Below are positions 10,858 to 21,160 of a stretch of DNA of 64,000 nucleotides, one piece after another. A program made the translations under genes and the position numbers. How positions within the stretch are numbered: the stretch's first letter is position 1; the number at the start of each line of letters is the position of its first letter. Below the pieces are notes generated by a model that made no database searches, was not told the origin of the DNA, and saw nothing but the letters and a program-made list of their open reading frames with translations. Where the stretch lies: contig CM070904.1 of the NCBI GenBank assembly GCA_036417435.1, positions 58,432,408-58,496,407 of the forward strand, given 5' to 3'. The stretch comes from Inia geoffrensis. Lineage: Eukaryota > Chordata > Mammalia > Artiodactyla > Iniidae.

Positions 10858-11285
10858 CCACCTCGATGCAGTTATGACTAGTTAACATTAAGCTCACCAC
10901 CATCACTCTTCCCTCCTTCTCCAATCTCCTACTGGGTTTCAATCAGTGGAATCATACTGGAAGCCAAAAAGCAAGGAGTTTTGTATCTCAGGTCAGTCTC
11001 CCAGGACACAGAAGAGGGTAGAGAGAGCGGACGGTGTATCTCCAGGACAAACCAAAACTATGCAGCTCAGGGAAAAAAGGGGTATGCCTCCATGCATAAC
11101 TCAGTCTTTTTATCAGCTTCAGGTCTTTACCAGAACTATTAGCAAGCATTATAACACTTCGGTAAAAATAGGCATACATTTTTTTTCCCCAAATGCAACA
11201 ATAACATAAAATACTATCTACAGTAATTCTCAGGATGGCAATTTCTCTCTCTGTTAGGCAGACAGCAAAGATAGAAACAGGCATA
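10858..11285. other. Unassigned sequence
   Basis: About 430 bases with no recognised repeat. The minus 135-residue frame at 10988-11395 runs through this stretch into the adjacent repeat and has no family resemblance. Confidence 0.4.
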
Positions 11286-11403
11286 GGGTAACCATAAATA
11301 CAAATGTTCATAGGATGGTCCCAATATAAGCCTGTTGTCCCATCCCTATTAATAGTACCTTCTTTAACTCTAAAGTGTCCTAGTCTGAATATCAAATTAT
11401 ACT
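11286..11403 (+). mobile_element. Probable ancient DNA-transposon fragment
   Basis: 'gggtaaccataaatac...ggatggtcccaatataagcctgttgtccc...ttctttaactctaaagtgtcctagtctgaatatcaaatta' parallels a known MER-type element with 'gtcccggtttatacctgttgtccc..ctttcactctcaaaagtgtcccggtttgg'. I cannot fix the family name or ends. Confidence 0.45.
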
Positions 11404-11563
11404 ACTATACTATTACTATCAAACTATGTAAAGCAGAAGTCTTAGAAATAAAAATAGGAATGGGCAGAAACAAAGTCACAGTAGTAATCTTTGATCGACA
11501 TTGTGAACTACCTAAATTAAAACCTAGAGTGTTTAAAAAATGTAAATTAAAAAGGTAAATTCT

Positions 11564-12457
11564 GATTTGGAACCAAGATGGCGGAGTAGAAGGACATGTT
11601 CTCACTCCCTCTTGTGAGAACACCAGAATCACAGCTAGCTGCTGGACAATCATGACAGGAAGACACTGGAACTCACCAAAAAAGATACCCCACCTCCAAA
11701 CACAAGGAGAAGGCACGATAAGACAGTAGGAGGGGTGCAATCACAGTAAAATCAAATCCCATAACTGCTGGGCGGGTGACTCACAGACTGGAGAACACTT
11801 ATACCACAGAAGTCCACCCACTGAAGTGAAGGTGCTGAGCCCCACATCAGGCTTCCCAACCTGGGGGTCCGGCAACGGGAGGAGGAATTCCTAGAGAATC
11901 AGACTTTGAAGGCTATTGGGATTTGATTTCAGGACTTCAACAGAACTGGGGGAAACACAGACTCCACTCTTAGAGGGCACACACAAAGTAGTGTGCACAT
12001 CAGGGCCCAGGGGAAGGAGCAGTGGCCCTATAGGAGACTACCTGCTACTGTTGGAGGGTCTCCTGCAGAGGCGGGGGGTGTCTGTGGCTCACCATGGGGA
12101 CAAAGACACTGGCAGCAGAAGTTCTAGGAAGCACTCCTTGGCGTGAGGCCTCCCAGAGTCTGCCATTAGCCCCACCAAAGAGCCCAGGTAGGCTCCAATG
12201 TTGGGTTGCCTCAGGCCAAACAACCAACAGGGAGGGAACGCAGCCCCACCCATCAGCAGTCAAGGGGATTAAAGTTTTACTGAGCTCCACCCACCAGAGC
12301 AACAGTCAGCTCTACCCACCACCAGTTCCTCCCATCAGGAAACTTGCACAAGCCTCTTAGATAGGCTCATTCACCAGAGGGCAGACAGCAGAAGCAAGAA
12401 GAACTACAATCCTGCCTCCTGTGGAACAAAAACCACATTCACAGAAAGATAGACAAG
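11564..12457 (+). promoter_or_regulatory. L1 5' UTR / internal promoter relic
   Basis: About 0.9 kb that is clearly richer in G and C than its surroundings. 'ccaagatggcgga' at about 11573-11585 matches the YY1 site that places the L1 transcription start. In family terms this region drives RNA polymerase II transcription from within the element. The plus frame 11916-12146 and the overlapping frames near 12045-12360 are chance frames in UTR sequence. Confidence 0.8.
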
Positions 12458-15400
12458 ATGAAAAGGCAGAGGACTATGAACAAGACAATGGTAATAGGAA
12501 CATACATATCAATAATTACCTTAAATGGGAATGGATCAAATGCTCCAACCAAAAGACACAGGCTTGCTGAATGGATACAAAAACAAGACCCATATATATG
12601 CTGTCTACAAGAGACCCACTTCAGACCTAGGGACACATTCAGACTGAAAGTGAGGGGATGGAAAAAGACATTCCATGCAAATGGAAATCAAAAGAAAGCT
12701 GGAGTAGCAATATTCATAACAGATAAAATAGACTTTAAAATAAAGAATGTTACAAGAGACAAGGAAGGACACTACATAATGATCAGGGGATCAATACAAG
12801 AAGAAGATATAACAATTATATATGCACCCAACATAGGAGCATCTCAATACATAAGGCAACTGCTAACAGCTAAAAAAGAGGAAATTGACAGTAACACAAT
12901 AATAGTGGGGGACTTTAACACCTCACTTACACCAATGGACAGATCATCAAAAATGAAAATAAATAAGGAAACAGAAGCTTTACATGACACAATAGACCAG
13001 ATAGATTTAATTGACATTTATAGGACATTCCATCCAAAAACAGCAGATTACACTTTCTTCTCAAGGGCGCACGGAACATTCTCCAAGATAGAATCTTGCG
13101 ACACAAATGAAGCCTCAGTAAATTTAAGAAAATTGAAATCATATCAAGCTTCTTTTCTGACCACAACACTATGAGATTAGAAATGAATTACAGGGAAAAA
13201 AACACAAACACACAGAGGCTAAACAACACATTACTAAATAAACAAGAGATCACTGAAGAAATCTAAGAGGAAATCAAAAAATACCTAGAGACAAATGACA
13301 ATGAAAACACGACGATCCAAAACCTATGGAATGCAGCAAAAGCAGTTCTAAGAGGGAAGTTTATAGCTATACAAGCCTACCTCAAGAAACAAGAAAAATC
13401 TGAAATAAACAATCTAAACTTACACCTCAAGGAACTAGAGAAAGAAGAACAAACAAAACCCAAAGTTAGCAGAAGGAAAGAAATCATAAAGATCAGAGCA
13501 GAAATAAATGAAATAGAAACATGGGCTTCCCTGGTGGTGCAGTGGTTGAGAGTCTGCCTGCCAATGCAGGGGACACAGGTTTGTGCCCCGGTCCAGGAAG
13601 ATCCCACATGCTGCGGAGTGGCTGGGCCCATGAGCCATGGCCGCTGAGCCTGCGCATCTGGAGCCTGTGCTCCACAACGGGAGAGGCCACAACAGTGAGA
13701 GGCCCGCGTACCAAATAAAAAAGAAAGAAACAAAGAAAACAATAGCAAAGATCAATAAAACTAAACGCTGGTTCTTTGAGAAGATAAAAAAAATTGATAA
13801 ATGATTACCCAGACTCATCAAGAGAGAGGGAGAGGATTCAAATCACTAAAATTAGAAATGAAAAAGAAGAAGTTACAACAGATACCACAGAAATACGAAG
13901 CATCCTAAGAGACTACTACAAGCAACTCTATGCCAATAAAATGGACAACCTGGAAGAAATGGACAAATTCTTAGAAAGGTATAACCTTCCAAGACTGAAC
14001 CAGGAAGAAATAGAAAATATGAACAGGCCAATCACAAATAATGAAATTGAAACTGTGATTAAAAATATTCCAACAAACAAAAGTCCAGGACTAGATGGCT
14101 TCACAGATGAATTCTATCAAACATTTAGAGAAGAGCTAACACTAATCCTTATCAAACTCTTCCCAAAAAATTGTGGAGGAAGGAACACTTCCAAATTCAT
14201 TCTATGAGGCAACAATCACCCTGATACCAAAACCAGACAAAGATACTACAAAAAAAGAAAATTACAGACCAATATCACTGATGAATATAGATGCAAAATC
14301 CTCAACAAAATACTAGCAAACAGAATCCAACAACACATTAAAAGGCTCATACACCATGATCAAGTGGGGCTTAACCCAGGAATGCAAGGATTCTTCAGTA
14401 TATGCAAATCAACCAATGTGATAAACCATATTAACAAATTGAAGAATAAAAACCATATGATCATCTCAATAGATGCAGAAAAAGCTTTTGACAAAATTCA
14501 ACACCCATTTATGATAAAAACTCTCCAGAAAGTGGGCATAGAGGGAACCTATCTCAACATAATAAAGGCCATATATGACAAACCCACAGCAAACATCATT
14601 CTCAATGGTGAAAAACTGAAAGCATTTCCTCTAAGATCAGGAACAAGACAAGGATGTCCACTCTCACCATTATTATTCAACATAGTTTTGGAAGCCCTAT
14701 CCACAGCAATCAGAGAAGAAAAAGAAATAAAAGGAATACAAATTGGAAAAGAAGAAGTAAAACTGTCACTGTTTGCACATGACATGCTACTATACATAGA
14801 GAATCCTAAAGATGCCACCAGAAAACTAGCAGAGCTAATCAATGAATTTGGTAAAGTTGCAGGATACAAAATGAATGCACAGAAATGTCTTGCATTCCTA
14901 TACACTAATGATGAAAAATCTGAAAGAGAAATTAAGGAAACACTCCCATTTACCACTGAAACAAAAAGAATAAAATACCTAGGAATAAATCTACCAGGGA
15001 GACAAAAGACCTGCACACAGATAACTGTAAGACACTGATGAAAAAAATTAAAGATGATACCAACAGATGGAGACATATACTATGTTCTTGGATTGGAAGA
15101 ATCAATATTGTGAAAATGACTATACTACCCAAAGCAATCTACAGATTCAATGCAATCCCTATCAAATTACCAATGGCATTTTCTACAGAGCTACAACAAA
15201 AAATCTTAAAATTTGTATGGAGACACAAAGGACCCCGAATAGCCAAAGCAGTCTTGAGGGAAAAAAACGAAGCTGGAGGAATCAGACTACCTGACTTCAG
15301 ACTATACTATAAAGCTACAGTAATCAAGACAATATGGTACTGGCACAAAAACAGAAACATAGATCAATGCAACAAGATAGAAAGCCCAGAGATAAACCCA

Positions 15401-16454
15401 CTCACCTATGGTCAACTAATCTATGACAAAGGAGGCAAGGATATACAATGGAGAAAAGACAGTCTCTTCAATAAGTGGTGCTGGGAAAACTGGACAGCTA
15501 CATGTGAAAGAATGAAATTAGAACACTCCCTAACACCATACACAAAAATAAACTCAGAATGGTTTAGAGACCTAAATGTAAGACCAGAAATTATAAAACT
15601 CTTAGAGGAAAACATACGAGGAACACTCTTTGACATACATCACAGCAAAGCCTTTTCTGATCCACCTCCTAGAGTAATGGAAATAAAAACAAAAATAAAC
15701 AAATGGGACCTAATGAAACTTCAAAGCTTTTCTACAGCAAAGTAAACCATAAACAAGATGAAAAGAAAACCCTCAGAATGGGAGAAAATATTTGCAAACA
15801 AAGCAACTGACAAAGGATTAATCTCCAAAGTATATAAACAACTCATGCAGCTCAATAATAAAAAAACAAACAACCCAATCCAAAAGTGGGCAGAAGACCT
15901 AAATAGACATTTCTCCAAAGAAGACATACAGTTGTCCAAGAAGCACATGAAAAGCTGCTCAACATCACTAATTATTAGAGAAATGCAAATCAAAACTACA
16001 ATGAGGTATCACCTCACAACAGTTAGAATGGGCATCATCAGAAAATCTACAAACAACAAGTGTTGGAGAGGGTGCGGAGAAAAGCGAACCCTCTTGCACT
16101 GCTGGTGGGAATGTAAATTGATGCAGCCACTATGGAGAATAGTATGGAGGTTCCTTAAGGAACTAAAAATAAAATTACCATTATGATCCAGCAGTCCCAC
16201 TACTGGGCATATACCCAGAGAAAACCATAATTCAAAAAGACACATGCACCCCATTGTTCACAGCAGTATTTACAATAGCCAGGTCATGGAAGCAACATAA
16301 ATGCTCACCAACAGACGAATGGATAAAGAAGATGTGGCACATATATACAATGGAATGTTACTCAGCCATTAAAAGGAACAAAATTGGGTCATTTCTTGAG
16401 ACGTGGATGGATCTAGAGACTGTAATACAGAGTGAAGTAAGTCAGAAAGAGTAA
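12458..16454 (+). pseudogene. L1 ORF2 pseudogene (endonuclease / reverse transcriptase), N-terminus fused to ORF1 start
   Basis: ORF2 encodes the L1 endonuclease and reverse transcriptase that nick DNA and copy RNA at the target. The first frame (12458-13174) opens MKRQRTM, which is how ORF1 begins, then passes straight into ORF2 'NKTMVIGTYIS', so ORF1 is deleted at this point. Endonuclease motifs QETH (residues 51-54) and GDFN (151-154) are present. Damage: a frameshift near 13095 puts SDHN out of frame, stop TAA at 13264-13266, a SINE at 13521, frameshifts near 14165-14200 and 14296, FADD changed to FAHD (CAT at 14778-14780), a frameshift near 15005-15035, stop TAA at 15743-15745, and a frameshift near 16172. 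The RT block [12 protein letters not shown] is intact. The C-terminal zinc-knuckle-like region is still recognisable near 16040-16180. Certainly non-functional. Confidence 0.93.
13521..13725 (+). mobile_element. CHR-2-like SINE nested in L1 ORF2
   Basis: Begins 'gggcttccctggtggtgcag' at 13523 and ends 'aggcccgcgtaccaaataaaaaa'. It carries the tRNA-related head with an A box, a changed B box ('ggtttgtgccc'), and the CHR-2 body ending 'acaacagtgagaggcccg'. It interrupts the L1 between 'aaatagaaac' and 'aagaaagaaac', leaving only 'agaaac' clearly duplicated (13515-13520 and 13726-13731). It must be younger than the L1. Confidence 0.9.
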
Positions 16455-16742
16455 AACAAATATCGTATATTAACGTATATACGAGGAACCTAGAAAAATG
16501 GTACAGATGAACCAGTTTGCAGGGCAGAAATTGAGACACAGATGAAGAGAACGAACGTATGGAAACCAAGTGGGGAAAGCGGCGGGGGGGTAGTGGTGGT
16601 GGTGTGATGAATTGGGTGATTGGGATTGACATGTATACACTGATGTGTATAAAATGGATGACTAATAAGAACCTGCTCTATACAAAAATAAATGAAATAA
16701 AATTCAAAAATTTTTTAAAAAAATAAATTTCTCTCAGTAATA
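16455..16742 (+). other. L1 3' UTR with G-rich tract and A-rich tail
   Basis: Follows the ORF2 remains. It contains 'gcggcggggggg' with 'tagtggtggtggtg' (16579-16604), the G-rich stretch typical of mammalian L1 3' UTRs, then 'gacatgtatacactgatgtg' and an AATAAA at 16696-16701. After the A-rich tail there are about 17 extra bases ('tttctctcagtaat') before the target duplication, ending in a second AATAAA at 16739-16744. Confidence 0.8.
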
Positions 16743-16757
16743 AAAAAGGTAAATTCT

Positions 16758-18756
16758 AGTTTTCAGTAAATTGCTCTCTATAGAGTTTACTGTCTTATAA
16801 GGATCAAAAATAAATCTTATAAAAAGCTACACAAAAGAAACAGTATACTGACAACTCAAAACATAAAGAGAATTCAGACTCTGTTCTCTTACCCACAGTG
16901 CCATAAACTAGAAACAAATAATAAAACTTAAAATAATAACAATAATAATATTCTCCAAAACTTGGAAATAAGATTACAGTGTCAAAGAAGAAATGAAAAT
17001 TAGTTAACTGATCTAAAAACTAACAAAAATTAAAATCCACACAACTCGGCCTATGGAATAAAGTCAAAATAATGTTCAATGGTAAATCTGCTGCTATATG
17101 TTTTTATTTCCAAAAATAGAATTAAAACATAAATTAAAATGCAGCTCTAGAAGGTAGAAAAAAGGCAACATTAGCCCAAGGAATGCAAAGGAAAATAAAA
17201 AAGTCAAAAATTAGTGAATTTACAAAAAATAATTTATTCAACACCTCCAATTCCTGATTCTAATGAAATAAACATATTGTTGAAAATACACCAATAACAG
17301 AAAGAAAATAATGTAAAGAGTTTATTTCAAAATTATAAAAATTTGTATTGTTTTAAAATTTATTAAAATATGAAATATAAAAACACTTCTGTGGAGCTAT
17401 GGGTGGATTTTGGGTTTGTTTGTTTGTTTTACTTTTTTGCTTTATATATTTTGCTTTCACCAAAATAACCTCATTTTACTAGTGGGTTCTTTCAGTTTTT
17501 TAGGAAATAGATCTTTTCATTGCTTTCTCCTATCTAAGATGAGCTTTTATTAAGTTAGCAAATCTTCCATTCCAAAACGCTAAAATCTTACAAAAACAGG
17601 AAAAATAAGATGCTTTTACTTATAAACACAGATAAGTAATGCTAAATAAGGGCAACTTAATATAAACAACATTATAAGTATTCACCACAACCAAATAGTA
17701 TTTATGTATAATTATTATTTAAGTAATAAATTAACAAATTATACAAATTTTCAAAAAAACATAATTGTTTGAATAAATATTAATAAGGAGTCTAGTAGAA
17801 TATAACACCAATTCCTGATTTAAACTACAAATAAAATCCAGGTAAACCAGGGACAGTTCTCACCTATATGATAAACCATTTACTATGTTAAGAAATATTA
17901 TTGGTAAAGAGAGGATAACGTTATCTGCAGATAGTATGACTGTCTTCTGATAAATCTCAGGATAATTCTTGACAAAAACAAAATTTTGTTTTTATGAAAA
18001 ACAAAGTACATGAAGGTGGCTAATTACAACAATGAATGCTATCATTCTGTGTGTCTCTTTACAAGTTGTTAGTTAAATAAGCTATGGATTTAATGTTCAG
18101 TTTCACCACTCAAGCAAAACACATTACTTGCACAAGGGCAAGTCAAATGTTCCCATTATGCCTTTCATCAATTTAAAGCTTGCTCTCATCTACTGTATTT
18201 ACAACAAAAGGGTTCTAACTTTCATAATAGTTACCTTTGTTTGGTGCAAAATTGGTTCTCAAATTACTAAGAAAATGACAAACACCAATGATTCTTTAGG
18301 AATTGTATATATTTTATTAATTTAGCCCCAATGTCACGTCTCCTCTTAAATTAGATAGAACTGACAAAGCCCCATCAATTCAGGGAGAAATCCAGTGCTC
18401 TCCCAAGATGTCAGCAGATGCCCAGGTAATTATCCTTGTCTCTTCTGCCTTGCTCTTTGTTCCCTGCTCTTCTCTCTTCTTTCTTATTACTATCAACAAA
18501 AGCATATTTGGCTTTCCCCATCCCCAAATTTCTGTTCATTTCTGATGTTGGAGGATGCAGAAATTCTCCTACAGTCTCTCACTTCTTCCAGCTTTCTAAA
18601 TCTAACCAAAAAACGTAAACTCAGTTTCTCTCAACAAACAAGCAAAGTTCCTTCCTAAGGAGAATTCTGATGTCTCTTGTTAAGTCAGTTTACCTCATTA
18701 TAGTGTGTAATTACATATGCATATTTATCAATACCACCAGCTAGTAAGAGGATTTT
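16758..18756. other. Unassigned AT-rich sequence
   Basis: About 2 kb with no recognised repeat apart from a short (AAT)n patch near 16935-16952. Plus frames at 18128-18325 and 18395-18658 show no domain. Confidence 0.45.
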
Positions 18757-18985
18757 GCACAGAGGTTAAAAACATGTCAAATTGTTTTGGCCTGAATCCA
18801 GAATTCCCCTCTTACCAGCTGTATGACCACAAAGGAACATCCTTAAGCTTCAATTTCCTCATCTAGAAACAGAGACCACAGAAGCACCAACTTCACAGGT
18901 TATTGTGAAGACTAAATGAGATCGTCATTAGAAAAATTTACTAAAACGCCCCATAGTAAGGCCCAACTTAACATTTTATTAGTAT
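18757..18985 (+). repeat. MIR SINE
   Basis: Runs from 'cacagaggttaaaaacatg' through 'ctgaatccagaattcccctcttaccagctgtatgaccac', 'cttcaatttcctcatctagaaa' and 'ttattgtgaagactaaatgag'. This is the MIR order from tRNA-related head to core and tail, with moderate divergence. Confidence 0.8.
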
Positions 18986-20589
18986 TATTTTTACTATTTT
19001 GCTGCTTGAGCTTAGTCTTCAGTTAATGGAAACACTGTAGTTTTTATAATAATGCTGAATACTGACAAGTACCTAAGTGTACTTTAAAAATTGATTATTT
19101 TTTCTTTTATGATATCAAAAACCAATTGTAAATAATGGAATAAAATACCCCACTCACAATAGCAACAAAAATATTGACTAAGGGTAATTCTAGCAACAAA
19201 AGTGAAGGGTCCATGAAGGAAGACTACAGGTAAAGAACCAAGCTGCCATACTTCTCGATAAGAAGACATTGGCTGATGACCAATCATCTAGGTTTTCAAA
19301 GGAATTCTGATAAAAATCCAATGTTTCTTTTACTTTTTTAACTTCAGAAAATTATTCTAAATTCCATCTAGAAGAATAAACAGGCTAGTATAGCTAAAAA
19401 CTCAACAATATTATCTCTCAATAGAGAACAATTTACTGACCATTAGAAAGTATTTAGGTTTTTTGTGACTCACATTTAGGAAATAAAGATGCCATAGGTA
19501 AGAGCATAACCATTCCTTTTTCAGTGAGCAGAGAAGTCCTGAGTGTACTGTTGCAATACTGTTGTGGTTTGTTTGTTTTAGGATGACAATGAAGAGAAAC
19601 AGGATATGAGGATTCTAGCAGTGTCCAACACAATTTTTCCACCTACCTCCTTCCCTAGGAGAGTTTTTTCCCTTTTTCACCCTCTTAACAAGGATGTTAA
19701 GAGCATGAAAAAAGAAAAAAAAGGCTTCTTGCTTGTATGACTGAAGAAATGTATTCTATTCAAATTTCAGCCCTCTTACTTTGACATCAAAAGGCATTTG
19801 TGTTTTCTAAAGCAAAAATGAAAAATGATAGGACCAGCTTTTTGCTGTTTTCTCCTACTAGACAGAGAGTTCACTCTTGAGGGCACACATATGTTTTTCT
19901 TCCTTCCAAGGATGCCATTTTATTTCTGAATAAACAAGAAGTGAATGTTTTCTGAGTGGAGAAAGACATGGCCTCAGGGCATTCTAATGCTTACCAGGTT
20001 GTTTATCTTCTAACTGGAAACGTATTTATTATTTTCTGAGGCTCTACTCAATTTATGGTCTAAGTTTGAGAAAGAGAGAGGCAGAGGCGGGGGGCGGGGT
20101 GGGGGATTGGCTAAGGGAGAAGATGAAACACTTGCCTAAGGGGAAATGAGTGACAAGAAGAAGAAAATGTCTTAGGTCATCAGTTCTCAAAAGCCATCTT
20201 TTATTTCTACCATATATAAATCATAAAGGAAATGTGTCAAAATTATAAACAATGCGAACAAGTGTTTTTAAGAAAAAACTTGTTCTATTCAGATAGATTA
20301 TCACAAAGAAAATCTATATATCATCTACATATGAATATTCATTTGTATATGAATAAATGGAGTTAGAAAAGAAAATTTAACCTTGATTAGTTTTCAGCCT
20401 TGGTCCTCATCCTCTTCCTTATCTCTGAATCTTGGATTATTTTAACTAAGCTTCCTTGAAAATGTCCTCTGTTAGAATGTCTGACATAAGTAAGGTTACC
20501 TTGGAATAACTTTTTTTTATCCTGTCATCTGGGAAATCTATTTGCTAAACTTCTGTCCTTAAGAACTTTCCCTTCTCTTTCTACACTTT
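18986..20589. other. Unassigned sequence
   Basis: About 1.6 kb without a recognised repeat or gene. A G-rich patch 'ggcggggggcggggtggggg' lies at 20086-20105. Confidence 0.45.
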
Positions 20590-21160
20590 CTATTCAGGAA
20601 ATGCAATCATTCCCATTGCCTCAATTATCACACTTACAGAAATGACTCCCAAATGTAACACTTAACTCCTGATCCTAGTTCCCTATTTGCAATAACAAAC
20701 TCAACATTTGTACATATTTTACATCTCAATCATATTTCAGTTTCTTAACTCAAAAAAGTAGATTCATATTTTTCTCCTTTATTACTCTGAATTTTATAAC
20801 TAGTTTCCAAATTTCAGTACCTTTTGCATTATGTGTCCTCCTTCCCATTCTTATTGCCACCACCCTGGCTCACACCTTTTATATTCCCTACTTTAACTGT
20901 CAGAACTTGCGTCTTATTTTTCCCTGTTCATATTTATCCATCCCACACACTGTGGTCAGATTATTCTACCCAAAGCATCACTGAGATCGTCTCTGCCAAA
21001 AGAAATCCTAAACTCCACTTTAAGGTCCATTTTAAATGTCACTTCTTCCATGGCATTTTCCTTGACATACACACTGTTTGTACTATCTCCCTCCCTTTCA
21101 TACCCCATAACATTTTGTGTATGTGTGTCTTTATGTTAGTTGTCCTACCCCTATAGCTAT
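20590..21160 (+). mobile_element. Diverged L2 LINE 3' region
   Basis: 'aacaaactcaacatttgtac', 'tcctccttcccattcttattgccaccaccctggctcaca', 'ggtcagattattctacccaaagcatcactgagatcgt' and 'taaggtccattttaaatgtcacttcttccatggcattttcc' keep the L2 order. The 110-residue plus frame at 20824-21156 is chance translation of this relic. Confidence 0.6.

Larger units (their letters stand above)
11564..16742 (+). mobile_element. Full-ended cetartiodactyl L1, ORF1 deleted, dead, with nested SINE
   Basis: Flanked by the perfect 15-bp repeat 'aaaaaggtaaattct' at 11549-11563 and 16743-16757. The left end is the L1 5' terminus ('ggaaccaagatggcggag') and the right end an A-rich tail, so both ends were inserted. The order is 5' UTR, the first codons of ORF1 joined directly to ORF2, then the 3' UTR. 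At about 5.2 kb including a 0.2-kb SINE it is roughly 1 kb shorter than a complete element, matching loss of ORF1. ORF2 is broken many times and its catalytic box is mutated, so it cannot move by itself. It is less decayed than any other LINE in the window and probably the latest large insertion. Confidence 0.95.

Noticed and set aside
10988..11395. A 135-codon minus-strand frame
   Set aside because: It crosses an old DNA-transposon relic, has no recognisable domain, and no splice or promoter context.
12458..13174. The possibility that the 238-codon frame is a functional host endonuclease gene
   Set aside because: It lies inside an L1 with target duplications, is frameshifted before the SDHN motif, and has non-conservative changes early on. 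It is L1 debris.
13377..13821. Overlapping minus-strand frames of 123 and 128 codons
   Set aside because: They are antisense to L1 ORF2 and the nested SINE; the same residue pattern recurs at the other SINE copies.
14549..15076. A 175-codon minus-strand frame
   Set aside because: It is the shadow of L1 reverse transcriptase on the opposite strand.
20824..21156. A 110-codon plus-strand frame with a hydrophobic start
   Set aside because: It lies within an L2 relic, and the proline/phenylalanine-rich content reflects pyrimidine-rich L2 sequence.
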